Assembly (NCBI RefSeq): GCF_010682105.1
Contig: NZ_JAAGWH010000002.1
Span: 1-64,000 of the forward strand
Reading direction: 5' to 3'
DNA from: Modestobacter muralis
GTDB taxonomy: Bacteria; Actinomycetota; Actinomycetes; Mycobacteriales; Geodermatophilaceae
Length of the DNA stretch: 64,000 bases
Part shown: one piece after another, positions 44,133 through 51,982 of the stretch
Numbering within the stretch: the stretch's first letter is position 1
Layout of the letters: every line of letters starts with the position of its first letter
Position numbers and translations under genes: made by a program
The notes under the pieces: model-generated
What the model was told of the DNA's origin: nothing
Database searches by the model: none
The model's input: the letters and a program-made list of their open reading frames with translations, nothing else

Positions 44133-47081
44133 GTGCCCGAGCCGACCGAACTGCGCCGCCGGGTGCTCGCCGCCTGGGCCGACTCCCCGGCGCGCTTCCG
44201 CGAGGACGCCAACGCCGAGGAGGACCTGGTCCGCGGCGGCTACCGCGACCGGCTGCTGGTCGAGCTCGCGCAGAACGCCGCCGACGCCGCCGCCCGCACC
44301 GGTGGGCCGGGGCACCTCCGCCTGGAGCTCGCCGGCGACGAGCTGCGGGCGGCGAACACCGGCGCCCCGCTCGACGACGACGGCGTGCAGGCGCTGGCCA
44401 CCCTGCGGGCGTCGGCCAAGCGGGACGCCGCCGACAGCGTCGGCCGCTTCGGCGTCGGGTTCGCCGCCGTGCTGGCCGTGACCGACGCACCCGCCGTCCA
44501 CTCCACCGGCCGGTCGGTGCGGTTCAGCGCGGCCGCCACCCGGGACGCCGTCGCCGCCGTCCCCGCGCTGGCCGAGGAGCTGGCCCGCCGGGACGGCGCG
44601 GTCCCGGTGCTGCGGCTGCCGTTCGACGCCGAGGGCGCCCCGCCGGCCGAGTTCGCCACCGAGGTCGTGCTGCCGCTGCTCGCGGGCAGCGCCGCCGCCG
44701 TCCGCGCTGCGCTGCAGGCGCTGGACGCCGAGCTGCTGCTGGCCCTGCCCGCGCTGGCCCAGGTCGACGTCGTGCTCGACGGGGTGACCCGCACGCTCAC
44801 CCGTGACCAGGACGGGAGCCGGGTCGTGCTCGGTGACGGCCCGACGACCCGGACGTGGCAGCTGGTGCAGCGCACCGTCGAGCTGCCCGCGGAGCTGCTC
44901 GCCGACCGCCCGGTCGAGGAGCGCGGGCGCCGCGCGTCCACCCTGACCTGGGCGGTGCCGCTGGACGACGACGGCGTCCCCGCCCCGCTGCCCGGCCGTC
45001 AGGTGCTGCACGCCCCGACGCCCAGCGACGAGCCGCTGTCCCTGCCCGCCCGGCTGGTCGCGCCGTTCCCGCTCGGCCCCGACCGGCGGCACGTGGCCCC
45101 CGGGCCGGTCACCGACGCGCTGGTCCGGGCCGCCGCCGACGGTTACGCCGAGCTGCTCGCCGGCCTGCCCGCCGACCCGGTGCTGCTGCAGCTGGTGCCC
45201 GGCGTGGGCCTGGCCGCCGCCGAGCTGGACGCCGCCCTGTGCCGCGCCGTGCTCGACCGGCTCACCGCGACCGCCTGGCTGCCGGCCGCGGACCCGGAGG
45301 AGCCTCCGCTGCGGCCCGACCGCGCCGTCGCCCTGGACGACGCCTCCGACGAGCGGGTGGCCGCGCTGGTCGGTGTCCTCCCCGGGCTGCTGCCGGCCGG
45401 CTGGTCGCGACGCGGCGACGCCCGGGTGCGGACGGCGCTCGGCGTGCGCCGGGCCGGACTGGCCGACGTGGTCGAGGCCGTCCGCGGCGTACAGCGGCCG
45501 GGGGAGTGGTGGGCCGACCTGTACACCGCCCTCGAGGGCGCCGACCGCGAGGAGCTGGCCGCCCTGCCGGTGCCGCTCGCCGACGGGCGCACCGCGCAGT
45601 CCCCGGCCGGGGTGCTGCTCGCCGACGCCGCCCTGCCGGCCGACCGGCTCGCCCCGCTGGGGCTGCGGACCGCCGACCCGGCCGCGGTCACCGGCGCCGC
45701 CCGGCGGGTGCTGGAACGGCTCGGCGCGCAGCCGGCCACCGCGGCCACCGTGCTCGCCGCCCCCGAGGTGCGGGCCGCGGTGGAGAGCTCGCTGGACCGG
45801 GCCGACGACGACGAGGACGTCGAACCGCTGGCGGACGCCGTCCTCGCGCTGGTCGCCGCGGCGGCACCGGCGCCGGGGGAGCTGCCCTGGCTGGGGGAGC
45901 TGGCGCTGCCCGACGACGACGGCGGCTGGGCACCGGCCGGGGAGCTGGTGCGCCCGGGCTCCCCGCTGGCCGACGTCCTCGAGCCCGGTGCGCTGGGCGT
46001 CCTGGACCCGGAGTTCGCCGCCGGACAGGACGCCGGGGCGCTGCGGGCGGTCGGGGTGCTGGACACGTTCTCGCTGCTCACCGCAGCCGACCCCGAAGAG
46101 CTCGACGTCGACCGGGCCGAGGAGTGGCTCGACGCCGTCCTGGACCGGCTGCCCGCGGACGCGCCGCCGCCGGACTGGCCCGCGCTCACCGTCGTCCGCG
46201 ACCTGGAGCTCGTCCGCGACTGGGACCGCGCGCTGCCGCTGCTGGCCGCCCTGCCCGACGCCGCGCGCGCCGACGTCGACCTCGGGGGCACCGTGGTCCC
46301 GGGGTACCTGCGCTGGTGGCTGCGGACCTCGCCGGTGCTGTCCGGCACCCGCCCCGACCAGCTCCGGGCCGCCGGTGAGGGGGAGCTGCAGGGGCTGTAC
46401 GACGCCGTGCCCGAGCTGCCACCGGCCGTGCGGGAGCTGCTGCGGCCGGCCTCGACCGTGGCCGAGCTGCTGGTCGACGTCGACGACGCCCTCGAACTGC
46501 TGGACCGGCTGGGCGACCCGGCACGCACGGTCGGCCCGGCCGTGTTGCGCACCGTCTACGCCCGGCTCGCCGCCGTCCTGGACGGCGTGGACGTCGAGCC
46601 GCCGGCGCGGGTGCGGGTGGCCCCCGAGCGGGTCAGCGCCGAGGCCGTCGTGCTGGACGCACCGTGGTCGCTGCCACTGGTCGACGCGCCGCTCGTGCCC
46701 GCCGGTGGTGCCCCCGAGGCGGTCGCGGACCTGCTCGACCTGCCGCTGGCCAGCGAGCAGGAGCAGGCGCGGGTGACCAGCCGGGCCGCGCGCACGGTGG
46801 CCTGGTCGGAGGTGCCGGGCGCGCGGCTGGCCGCCACCCGGCTCGGGCTGGCCGAGCTGACCGGGCAGGTGGCGGTCCACCCCACGCTCACCGTCAGCGG
46901 CGGCCGCAGCGTCGCCTGGTGGCCCGGCACCGACACGGACGCCGTCGACGGCACCCCGGCCGCACTGGGCCGCGCCCTGGCCTGGCGGGCCGGTGCGTGG
47001 CCGCTGCGGCAGGCACTCGCCGAGGCCTTTGCCCACCCCCAGCGCGCCACCGAGCTCGCCGCCGAGGACAGCATCAGCTGA
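44133..47081 (+). CDS. sacsin-type HATPase-domain protein
   Basis: A 982-residue cytoplasmic protein. Residues about 20-180 form an Hsp90-like (GHKL) ATP-binding domain with ELAQNAADA (Asn48), NTGAPLDDDG and GRFGVGF (near 104). The remaining 800 residues are Ala/Leu-rich and unlike known domains. Such proteins are annotated as sacsin N-terminal ATP-binding-like; a chaperone role is suspected but not shown. The GTG start has CATGCT exactly 6 nt upstream. It follows the PP2C phosphatase by 32 bp. Confidence 0.8.
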   Translation: MPEPTELRRRVLAAWADSPARFREDANAEEDLVRGGYRDRLLVELAQNAADAAARTGGPGHLRLELAGDELRAANTGAPLDDDGVQALATLRASAKRDAADSVGRFGVGFAAVLAVTDAPAVHSTGRSVRFSAAATRDAVAAVPALAEELARRDGAVPVLRLPFDAEGAPPAEFATEVVLPLLAGSAAAVRAALQALDAELLLALPALAQVDVVLDGVTRTLTRDQDGSRVVLGDGPTTRTWQLVQRTVELPAELLADRPVEERGRRASTLTWAVPLDDDGVPAPLPGRQVLHAPTPSDEPLSLPARLVAPFPLGPDRRHVAPGPVTDALVRAAADGYAELLAGLPADPVLLQLVPGVGLAAAELDAALCRAVLDRLTATAWLPAADPEEPPLRPDRAVALDDASDERVAALVGVLPGLLPAGWSRRGDARVRTALGVRRAGLADVVEAVRGVQRPGEWWADLYTALEGADREELAALPVPLADGRTAQSPAGVLLADAALPADRLAPLGLRTADPAAVTGAARRVLERLGAQPATAATVLAAPEVRAAVESSLDRADDDEDVEPLADAVLALVAAAAPAPGELPWLGELALPDDDGGWAPAGELVRPGSPLADVLEPGALGVLDPEFAAGQDAGALRAVGVLDTFSLLTAADPEELDVDRAEEWLDAVLDRLPADAPPPDWPALTVVRDLELVRDWDRALPLLAALPDAARADVDLGGTVVPGYLRWWLRTSPVLSGTRPDQLRAAGEGELQGLYDAVPELPPAVRELLRPASTVAELLVDVDDALELLDRLGDPARTVGPAVLRTVYARLAAVLDGVDVEPPARVRVAPERVSAEAVVLDAPWSLPLVDAPLVPAGGAPEAVADLLDLPLASEQEQARVTSRAARTVAWSEVPGARLAATRLGLAELTGQVAVHPTLTVSGGRSVAWWPGTDTDAVDGTPAALGRALAWRAGAWPLRQALAEAFAHPQRATELAAEDSIS

Positions 47082-47142
47082 AGCGCCGACCACCGGCGGG
47101 TGGCCAGCGGCCGCACCACCCACCGGCGAGCGACGTCATGAC

Positions 47143-47199
47143 GGCCCCCTTGCAGGGCCCCGCCGCGAGCTTGCGAGCGGTGGGGGGCAAGGGGGTCCT
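47143..47199. repeat. structured intergenic repeat, copy B
   Basis: Second copy of the 57-bp hairpin element found at 33136-33192 (52/57 identical). Its outer arms CCCCCTTG (47145-47152) and CAAGGGGG (47188-47195) pair perfectly. The T:A pair here replaces C:G in copy A, a compensatory change. It lies between convergent genes and ends 2 bp from the next stop codon. Confidence 0.78.
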
Positions 47200-47200
47200 C

Positions 47201-47566
47201 TCAGAACCAGCGGGGGGCGGCCTGGGCGCCGGGGGCGTGGCCGTGCCGGCTGTCGGCCCGCGGGCCGTGACCCTCGCTGCGGCCACCGGCCCGCGGTGCC
47301 CGCTGGGTGGCCTGCCACGTCTCGTACAGCGACGACCACTGGGCGGCGGTCAGCACCGACGGGCGGGCCGTGGGGGAGACGCCCTCGGCGTGCAGCCAGC
47401 GCACGCCGCCGGTGCCGGGCAGCTGGCTGCGCAGCGCGGGACCGAGGGCGGACTGCCGGCCGGCGAGCACGCCGTGGACGAGCCGGTCGAAGTCGACCTG
47501 GGCGTCCTCGGGCAGCTGGGCGCGGGCCTCGACGGCGCCGTCGAGGGCAGGGGTGGGTCGTGACAC
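47201..47566 (-). CDS. hypothetical protein
   Basis: A 121-residue soluble protein without a known domain. A helical middle (LPEDAQVDFDRLVHGVLAGRQSALGPALRSQL, residues about 17-48; LTAAQWSSLYETWQATQ near 80) is followed by a disordered Gly/His/Arg-rich tail. The GTG at 47566 follows TGGAGG at 5 nt spacing, which supports real translation. I do not recognise the family. The roughly 200 bp upstream to 47769 hold nothing else I can support. Confidence 0.55.
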   Translation of the reverse strand: MSRPTPALDGAVEARAQLPEDAQVDFDRLVHGVLAGRQSALGPALRSQLPGTGGVRWLHAEGVSPTARPSVLTAAQWSSLYETWQATQRAPRAGGRSEGHGPRADSRHGHAPGAQAAPRWF

Positions 47567-47769
47567 GGGGGCCTCCAGGAAGGGTGGCCGGCGGCCGAGG
47601 GGCACGCCGGGACGAGCGGGGGAGGTGGTCGGCCGGGGGACCGGCGGACGGCGGAGCTGCTCGGCAGCCTCGCGGGTCAGCTCATCGGTGGTGCGGCCGT
47701 GTCAGGAGCCCATGGCGGGGACGGTACGGACGGCGTCGTGCCGCCGTCCAGGGGTTTCCCGGTGGGCGG

Positions 47770-48075
47770 TCAGGAGGGGGTGTCGGCCTCGGTCCGGCGC
47801 TTGGCGGCCTGCCGGGCCTGGTGGGCGGCGTACCGCGCGGCGTCCTTCTCCCGGGCCGGGGCGGTGCGCTCCCACTTGACCTTGCGCCGCCGCGACCGGG
47901 CCAGTTCGCGGGCCTCGAAGTCGGGGTGCTGGTCCCAGCTGCTGGCCAGCTGGACGACGACCATGCCGGCGCCGCCGAAGATCAGCACGAGGGCGCCCAG
48001 GATCGGGTCGACCGCGAAGGCGAGCACGGTCAGGCCCACCCACACGACCCCGGCGAGCAACGTCCACTTCGACAT
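47770..48075 (-). CDS. small membrane protein, hypothetical
   Basis: A 101-residue protein with two hydrophobic segments (WTLLAGVVWVGLTVLAFAV and ILGALVLIFGGAGMVVVQL) and a charged Lys/Arg-rich cytoplasmic tail. It resembles the short uncharacterised two-span membrane proteins common in actinobacteria. The ATG at 48075 has GATACT 7 nt upstream and no ribosome-binding site, suggesting a leaderless message. Confidence 0.6.
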   Translation of the reverse strand: MSKWTLLAGVVWVGLTVLAFAVDPILGALVLIFGGAGMVVVQLASSWDQHPDFEARELARSRRRKVKWERTAPAREKDAARYAAHQARQAAKRRTEADTPS

Positions 48076-48206
48076 GGACACCAGTATCCGCCCCGAGGCT
48101 GTGCGGCCGGTGCCGGTGATCGGCGCGGACGCCGGAGAGCGGTGGACACGCCCGACGTCCGGGCTGGTCTGCACGGCGTGGCGGCGTCCGCCACGCCGGA
48201 GACCCC

Positions 48207-48235
48207 TTGTGCACGACCGATCCGGTGCCTAGCGT
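48207..48235 (+). promoter_or_regulatory. promoter of the STAS gene
   Basis: TTGTGC (48207-48212) and TAGCGT (48230-48235) are exactly 17 bp apart, about 97 bp before the STAS start codon. The intervening leader has no obvious hairpin. Confidence 0.55.
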
Positions 48236-48331
48236 CGTCCTCGCGGTTCAACCACCAGCCGCGACCGAGTGCTCGTCTGCTCGGCGCACCCGGTCGGTCT
48301 CCCCGCCGACCCTGGCCAGCCGGAGGTCCTC

Positions 48332-48679
48332 ATGACCGCACTCCCCATCGACCTCGACCCGACCCGCATCGACGTCCGCTCCGCCACCTCGGCCGACGGC
48401 TGCACGATCTCGGTCAACGGCGAGATCGACTCCACCACCGCCCCGGGGCTGCGCAGCTGCCTGCTCGAGGTCCTCGAGCGTCCCGGCACCGTGACCGTCG
48501 AGGTCGACCTGACCGGCGTCACGTTCCTGGACTCGGCCGGGCTGTCGGCCCTGGCCACCGCCCACCGCGCCGCCGAGGCCGGCGGCCGCACGCTCCAGAT
48601 GCGGGTCGGTGGCACCCGCGCCGTCGTCCGCCCGCTGCAGATCACCGGCCTCTGGGACGTCTTCACCGTCATCGGCTGA
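48332..48679 (+). CDS. STAS-domain anti-anti-sigma factor
   Basis: A 115-residue single STAS domain of the RsbV/SpoIIAA kind, with the phosphorylatable serine in FLDSAGLSAL (near residue 70). In its unphosphorylated form such a protein binds an anti-sigma kinase and frees a stress sigma factor. The ATG follows CGGAGG. No anti-sigma kinase is next to it, but two PP2C phosphatases in the window (41749-44100 and 56335-58653) could act on it or its relatives. Confidence 0.9.
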   Translation: MTALPIDLDPTRIDVRSATSADGCTISVNGEIDSTTAPGLRSCLLEVLERPGTVTVEVDLTGVTFLDSAGLSALATAHRAAEAGGRTLQMRVGGTRAVVRPLQITGLWDVFTVIG

Positions 48680-48735
48680 ACCGCGCCGCCGGCAACTCGG
48701 AGGCGCCGTCCCGTCGCGCGACCTACGGTGCCCGG

Positions 48736-49131
48736 ATGGTCCAGTACAGCTGGCGCGGTGCGTTCACCGACGCCGACGTCAACGCCCTGCACGCCGAGGG
48801 CTTCGGCCACCGCCTCCTGGACGACGGCTGGAACGCCCAGGTCGAACGGTTCAGCCTCGGCTGGGTGACGGCCGTCGACGGCGGCGAGCTGGTCGGCTTC
48901 GTCAACGTCGCCTGGGACGGTGGGGTGCACGCCTTCCTGCTCGACACCCTGGTCCGCGGCGACCGACGGCGGGAGGGGATCGGCACCGCCCTCGTGCAGG
49001 CTGCGGTCGCCGGCGCCCGCGGCACGGGCTGCGAGTGGCTGCACGTCGACTTCGAGGACCACCTGCGCGGCTTCTACGAGACCGGCTGCGGCTTCACCCC
49101 CACCGGCGCCGGGCTCATCGCGCTCGCCTGA
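48736..49131 (+). CDS. GNAT-family N-acetyltransferase
   Basis: A 131-residue single GNAT domain with the acetyl-CoA loop RGDRRREGIGTALV (near residue 75) and the FYETGCGFTPTG beta-strand end. It acetylates an unidentified small molecule or protein N-terminus. The ATG at 48736 has TACGGT exactly 6 nt upstream and no ribosome-binding site, one of the clearest leaderless starts here. Confidence 0.85.
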   Translation: MVQYSWRGAFTDADVNALHAEGFGHRLLDDGWNAQVERFSLGWVTAVDGGELVGFVNVAWDGGVHAFLLDTLVRGDRRREGIGTALVQAAVAGARGTGCEWLHVDFEDHLRGFYETGCGFTPTGAGLIALA

Positions 49132-49149
49132 CCGCCGCCGCCTGCCTGG

Positions 49150-50013
49150 TCAGGTGGAGGGGTCCCGGTCGGGGTAGCGGGCCCGGGCCAGCGCGTACAC
49201 CCCGAAGCCGGCGAAGCCCAGCGCCACCGCCGTGAGCAGCCACTGCCCGGTCGGCACGGCGCCGATGGCGTTCATCGCGCCGTCCAGCCCGGTCGCCGTC
49301 GACACGTCGGAGGTCGCTGCGGCGTAGACCAGCAGCCCACCGGAGACGGCGAAGGCGATCCCCTTGGCCACGTAGCCGACCGCGCCGACGTGCTGGATGA
49401 ACGGCTCGACCCGGTCGGGTGCGGCATCGAGGTCGATGTCCTTCATGAACCCGCCGGTGAACCCGCGGACCAGGGTGTACAGCCCGACCGCCACGACGCC
49501 GACGCCCACCGCGACGACGAGGGCGGCTCCCCCGGGGATGTGCAGCGCGTCGTCGGTCAGCTCCCGGAAGCGTGCGGCGGCGTCGTACTCCGCCCCGACG
49601 GCGAAGAACAGCGCGGTGACCCCGAGGACCGCGTAGACCACCGCCTTGGCCCCGCACTTGGCGCAGACGACCGCCACGTGCCGCCGGTGCCCGGGCCGCA
49701 GCAGCCCGGTCCACCAGCGCAGCACCTCACCGGCCTGCCACACCGACAGCGCGAGCATGCCCAGCCCGATGACCCACAGCAGCACCCGGCCACCGGGGGA
49801 GCCGGCGACGGTCTGCAGTGCGCCGGTCTGGTCGGCGTCCTCGGTGCCGGGCTGCGCGGACCAGGCGATCCGGAACGCCAGCCAGCCGATCAGCAGGTGC
49901 AGGACGCCGTAGGCGGTCAGCCCGACCCGGGCCAGGTGGGTGAGCACCGGGTGGTCGGTCACCCCGCGGGTGCGGGTGACCGCGTCGTGCACCCGCCGGA
50001 GGACGGCGTTCAC
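49150..50013 (-). CDS. DUF1206 membrane protein
   Basis: A 287-residue membrane protein with about six hydrophobic segments arranged as three repeats of the DUF1206 unit (each begins near LARVGLTAYGVLH, KCGAKAVVYAVLG and HVGAVGYVAKGIA). Function of the family is unknown. It starts at a GTG 5 nt after the stop of a paralogous gene, so the two are cotranscribed and may form a hetero-oligomer. Confidence 0.85.
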   Translation of the reverse strand: MNAVLRRVHDAVTRTRGVTDHPVLTHLARVGLTAYGVLHLLIGWLAFRIAWSAQPGTEDADQTGALQTVAGSPGGRVLLWVIGLGMLALSVWQAGEVLRWWTGLLRPGHRRHVAVVCAKCGAKAVVYAVLGVTALFFAVGAEYDAAARFRELTDDALHIPGGAALVVAVGVGVVAVGLYTLVRGFTGGFMKDIDLDAAPDRVEPFIQHVGAVGYVAKGIAFAVSGGLLVYAAATSDVSTATGLDGAMNAIGAVPTGQWLLTAVALGFAGFGVYALARARYPDRDPST

Positions 50014-50018
50014 GACGG

Positions 50019-50849
50019 TCAGGTGCGCTGGGGGAAGCGGGCCCGGGCGAAGCAGAAGGCGCCGAAGGCGGCGATGCCGAGGGCCACCAGGGTGAGCAGG
50101 ACCTTGCCGAAGGGGGCGTCGAGCAGGGTGCGCATGGCGCCGTCGAGCCCACTGGCCTTCTCCGGGTCGAAGGTGACCGCCGCCCAGCCGAGCAGGCCGC
50201 CCACCAGGGCCAGCGCCACGCCCTTGGCCGGGTAGCCGACCTGGCCCAGCCGCTCGATCGCGCGGCGCTGCCCGGTGCTGGCCTGCGCGGTGTCGATCTC
50301 CTTCATGAAGTGCCCGGTGAGGCCCTTGCGCACGTGGTAGACGCCGACGCCGATGACCACGAGGGCAGCGATGCCGACGAGGAACCGGCCACCCGGCCAG
50401 CCGAACACCCCGGCGACCGTCGACTGCTGCTGGCCGGAGCTGGACTGGCCGCCGCCGGTGGCGAACCGCAGCGCGGTGACCGCGAGGAAGAGGTAGACGA
50501 CCGTCTTCGCGACCGCCTTGACGACCTTCCCGGCCGCCTTCTTCCGGGCGTCGCCGGAGGCCTGCAGCCCGGCCCGGTGGCGCAGCACCTCGGCCAGCTG
50601 CCAGACGGCCAGCGCGGCCAGCCCGACGACGAGCACCCACAGCAGCGCCTTGCCCAGCGGCTTCTCGGCCAGGGTGGACATGGCCCCGGACTGGTCGGCG
50701 GAGCCGCCGCCCCCGCCCCAGGCCAGCTGCAGGGACAGCCAGGCGATGAGCAGGTGCACGATGCCGTAGGCGATCAGGCCGACACGGGCCAGCCGCTCGA
50801 GGGCCTGGCTGTCGCCGGCGCGTGCCGCCGTGTTCCCCGGGGTGTCCAT
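50019..50849 (-). CDS. DUF1206 membrane protein, paralogue
   Basis: A 276-residue paralogue of the following gene, with the same three-repeat DUF1206 layout (LARVGLIAYGIVH, AVAKTVVYLFLAV, RLGQVGYPAKGVA) and similar end (FARARFPQRT versus LARARYPDRD). The ATG follows GGGAGGAG. Tandem duplication within this lineage is the simplest origin. Role unknown; a stress or envelope role is only a guess. Confidence 0.85.
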   Translation of the reverse strand: MDTPGNTAARAGDSQALERLARVGLIAYGIVHLLIAWLSLQLAWGGGGGSADQSGAMSTLAEKPLGKALLWVLVVGLAALAVWQLAEVLRHRAGLQASGDARKKAAGKVVKAVAKTVVYLFLAVTALRFATGGGQSSSGQQQSTVAGVFGWPGGRFLVGIAALVVIGVGVYHVRKGLTGHFMKEIDTAQASTGQRRAIERLGQVGYPAKGVALALVGGLLGWAAVTFDPEKASGLDGAMRTLLDAPFGKVLLTLVALGIAAFGAFCFARARFPQRT

Positions 50850-50897
50850 GACCGTCTCCTCCCGCCGCCGCGTGCTCGACGATCGTCCCGCCACGCA

Positions 50898-50922
50898 CGC
50901 GGGTGCTCGGCGAGCACCCGCG
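50898..50922. promoter_or_regulatory. 25-bp palindrome in a divergent promoter region
   Basis: Two perfect 12-nt arms (CGCGGGTGCTCG and its complement) flank one central base, in the 172-bp gap between the DUF1206 pair and a divergent membrane-protein gene. It could be an operator for either or both, or a cruciform. Confidence 0.5.
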
Positions 50923-51021
50923 GTGGCGCCGGACAGCCTCGCACGGCGACGCGCCGTCCGCCGGACGACGATCGACCGGCGTGCTCGCCACCGTCGGCGC
51001 CGGATGGGGGAGACTGGCAGC

Positions 51022-51660
51022 GTGACGAACGCCGTGACCGCCGGCCGGCTGGCCGGGACCTCCCCGTCGACCTCCGCCCGGGCCCGCCCCGCCTGGCTGC
51101 GCCCGGCCGCGCTTGGGGTCGCGCTCCTCGCCCTCGCCGCCCTGGCGGCCACCTGGTCCGGTGGCGGTCCGCGCCTGCTGCTGGGCCTGCTCGGCGTCGC
51201 CGCCGTCGCCCACGGGGTCACCGTGCTCCGGGCGGCCCGCACCGGCGCCGCCGACCGCACCACCGCCGTCGCCGGCGCCGGCGCCGCCTGGCTGGGCGCG
51301 GTGGCCGTCGCGTTCGCCCTGCTCTCGGCCACCGCCACCGGCTGGGTCTTCGTCGTCGCCGCGGTGCTCGCGCTGCCCGCCCTCGCCGCGCTGTCCGCCG
51401 TCCGCCGGTCCGTCGCCGCAGCCGGTGCTGCGGCCCTGGTTGTCGCTGCCGTGGTCGTCGCGGTCGTGTCCGGCGTCGACGGGCTGCTGACCGCCGGCCG
51501 CGTCGTGGCGGTGGCCGTCATCGCCCTGGCCGGGGTCGCCTACCTCGTCTCCGCGGTGCGCACGGCGCGCGAGGCCGCCGCCCCCGCCCCCGCGGCCGGC
51601 TGCGGTGGCTGCGCGTGCAGTGCCGGTGGCGGCGGGTGCGGCGCAGCCGCCCTCCGCTGA
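51022..51660 (+). CDS. membrane protein with a Cys-rich C-terminus
   Basis: A 212-residue protein with about five hydrophobic segments in its Ala/Val-rich middle and a short C-terminal tail with four cysteines in glycine-rich sequence (CGGCACSAGGGGCG). The tail might bind a metal or an Fe-S cluster. I do not recognise the family. The GTG at 51022 has GAGACT exactly 6 nt upstream. It is divergent from the DUF1206 operon. Confidence 0.65.
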   Translation: MTNAVTAGRLAGTSPSTSARARPAWLRPAALGVALLALAALAATWSGGGPRLLLGLLGVAAVAHGVTVLRAARTGAADRTTAVAGAGAAWLGAVAVAFALLSATATGWVFVVAAVLALPALAALSAVRRSVAAAGAAALVVAAVVVAVVSGVDGLLTAGRVVAVAVIALAGVAYLVSAVRTAREAAAPAPAAGCGGCACSAGGGGCGAAALR

Positions 51661-51818
51661 CCCGGCGGCGGCCACGCGCCGCCGTCCAGTCGTTCCCCGC
51701 ACGTCACGCTCCCGTCACGCGGGCTGCCTAGCCTCGAGGCCGCGGCGGGCCGTCACGTGTCCCTGGCCCGTCTCCACGTTTACGCCGGCACACCGCCGGC
51801 GGGCTGGGAGGCACGACC

Positions 51819-51923
51819 ATGAGCGACACCATCGAGCGGACCACCTGGACCTGCGAGAACTGCAGGCACCCGAACGACACCGCGCGCAAGCGCTGCACCG
51901 ACTGCGGCACCACCCGCCACTGA
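51819..51923 (+). CDS. 34-residue RanBP2-type zinc-finger protein
   Basis: A tiny gene encoding 34 residues, with ATG at 51819 preceded by GGGAGG at 7 nt spacing. Residues 10-29 match the RanBP2-type zinc finger exactly: W-x-C-x2-C-x3-N-x6-C-x2-C. Almost the whole protein is the finger. In eukaryotes this finger binds ubiquitin or single-stranded RNA; in bacteria it is little studied. Upstream there is a possible -10 (TAGCCT, 51729-51734) and three copies of CGTCACG (51702, 51713, 51751). Role unknown; RNA or protein binding is a guess. Confidence 0.72.
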   Translation: MSDTIERTTWTCENCRHPNDTARKRCTDCGTTRH

Positions 51924-51982
51924 GGGTCGCGACACCCCGGCCGAGGGGTTGAGCCGGGCTCCCGCTGGTGAACGGCAGGGGC

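Noticed and set aside
43845-47123. 1092-codon minus-strand frame opposite the sacsin-type gene
   Set aside because: Antisense shadow; the plus strand has GHKL motifs and a promoter.
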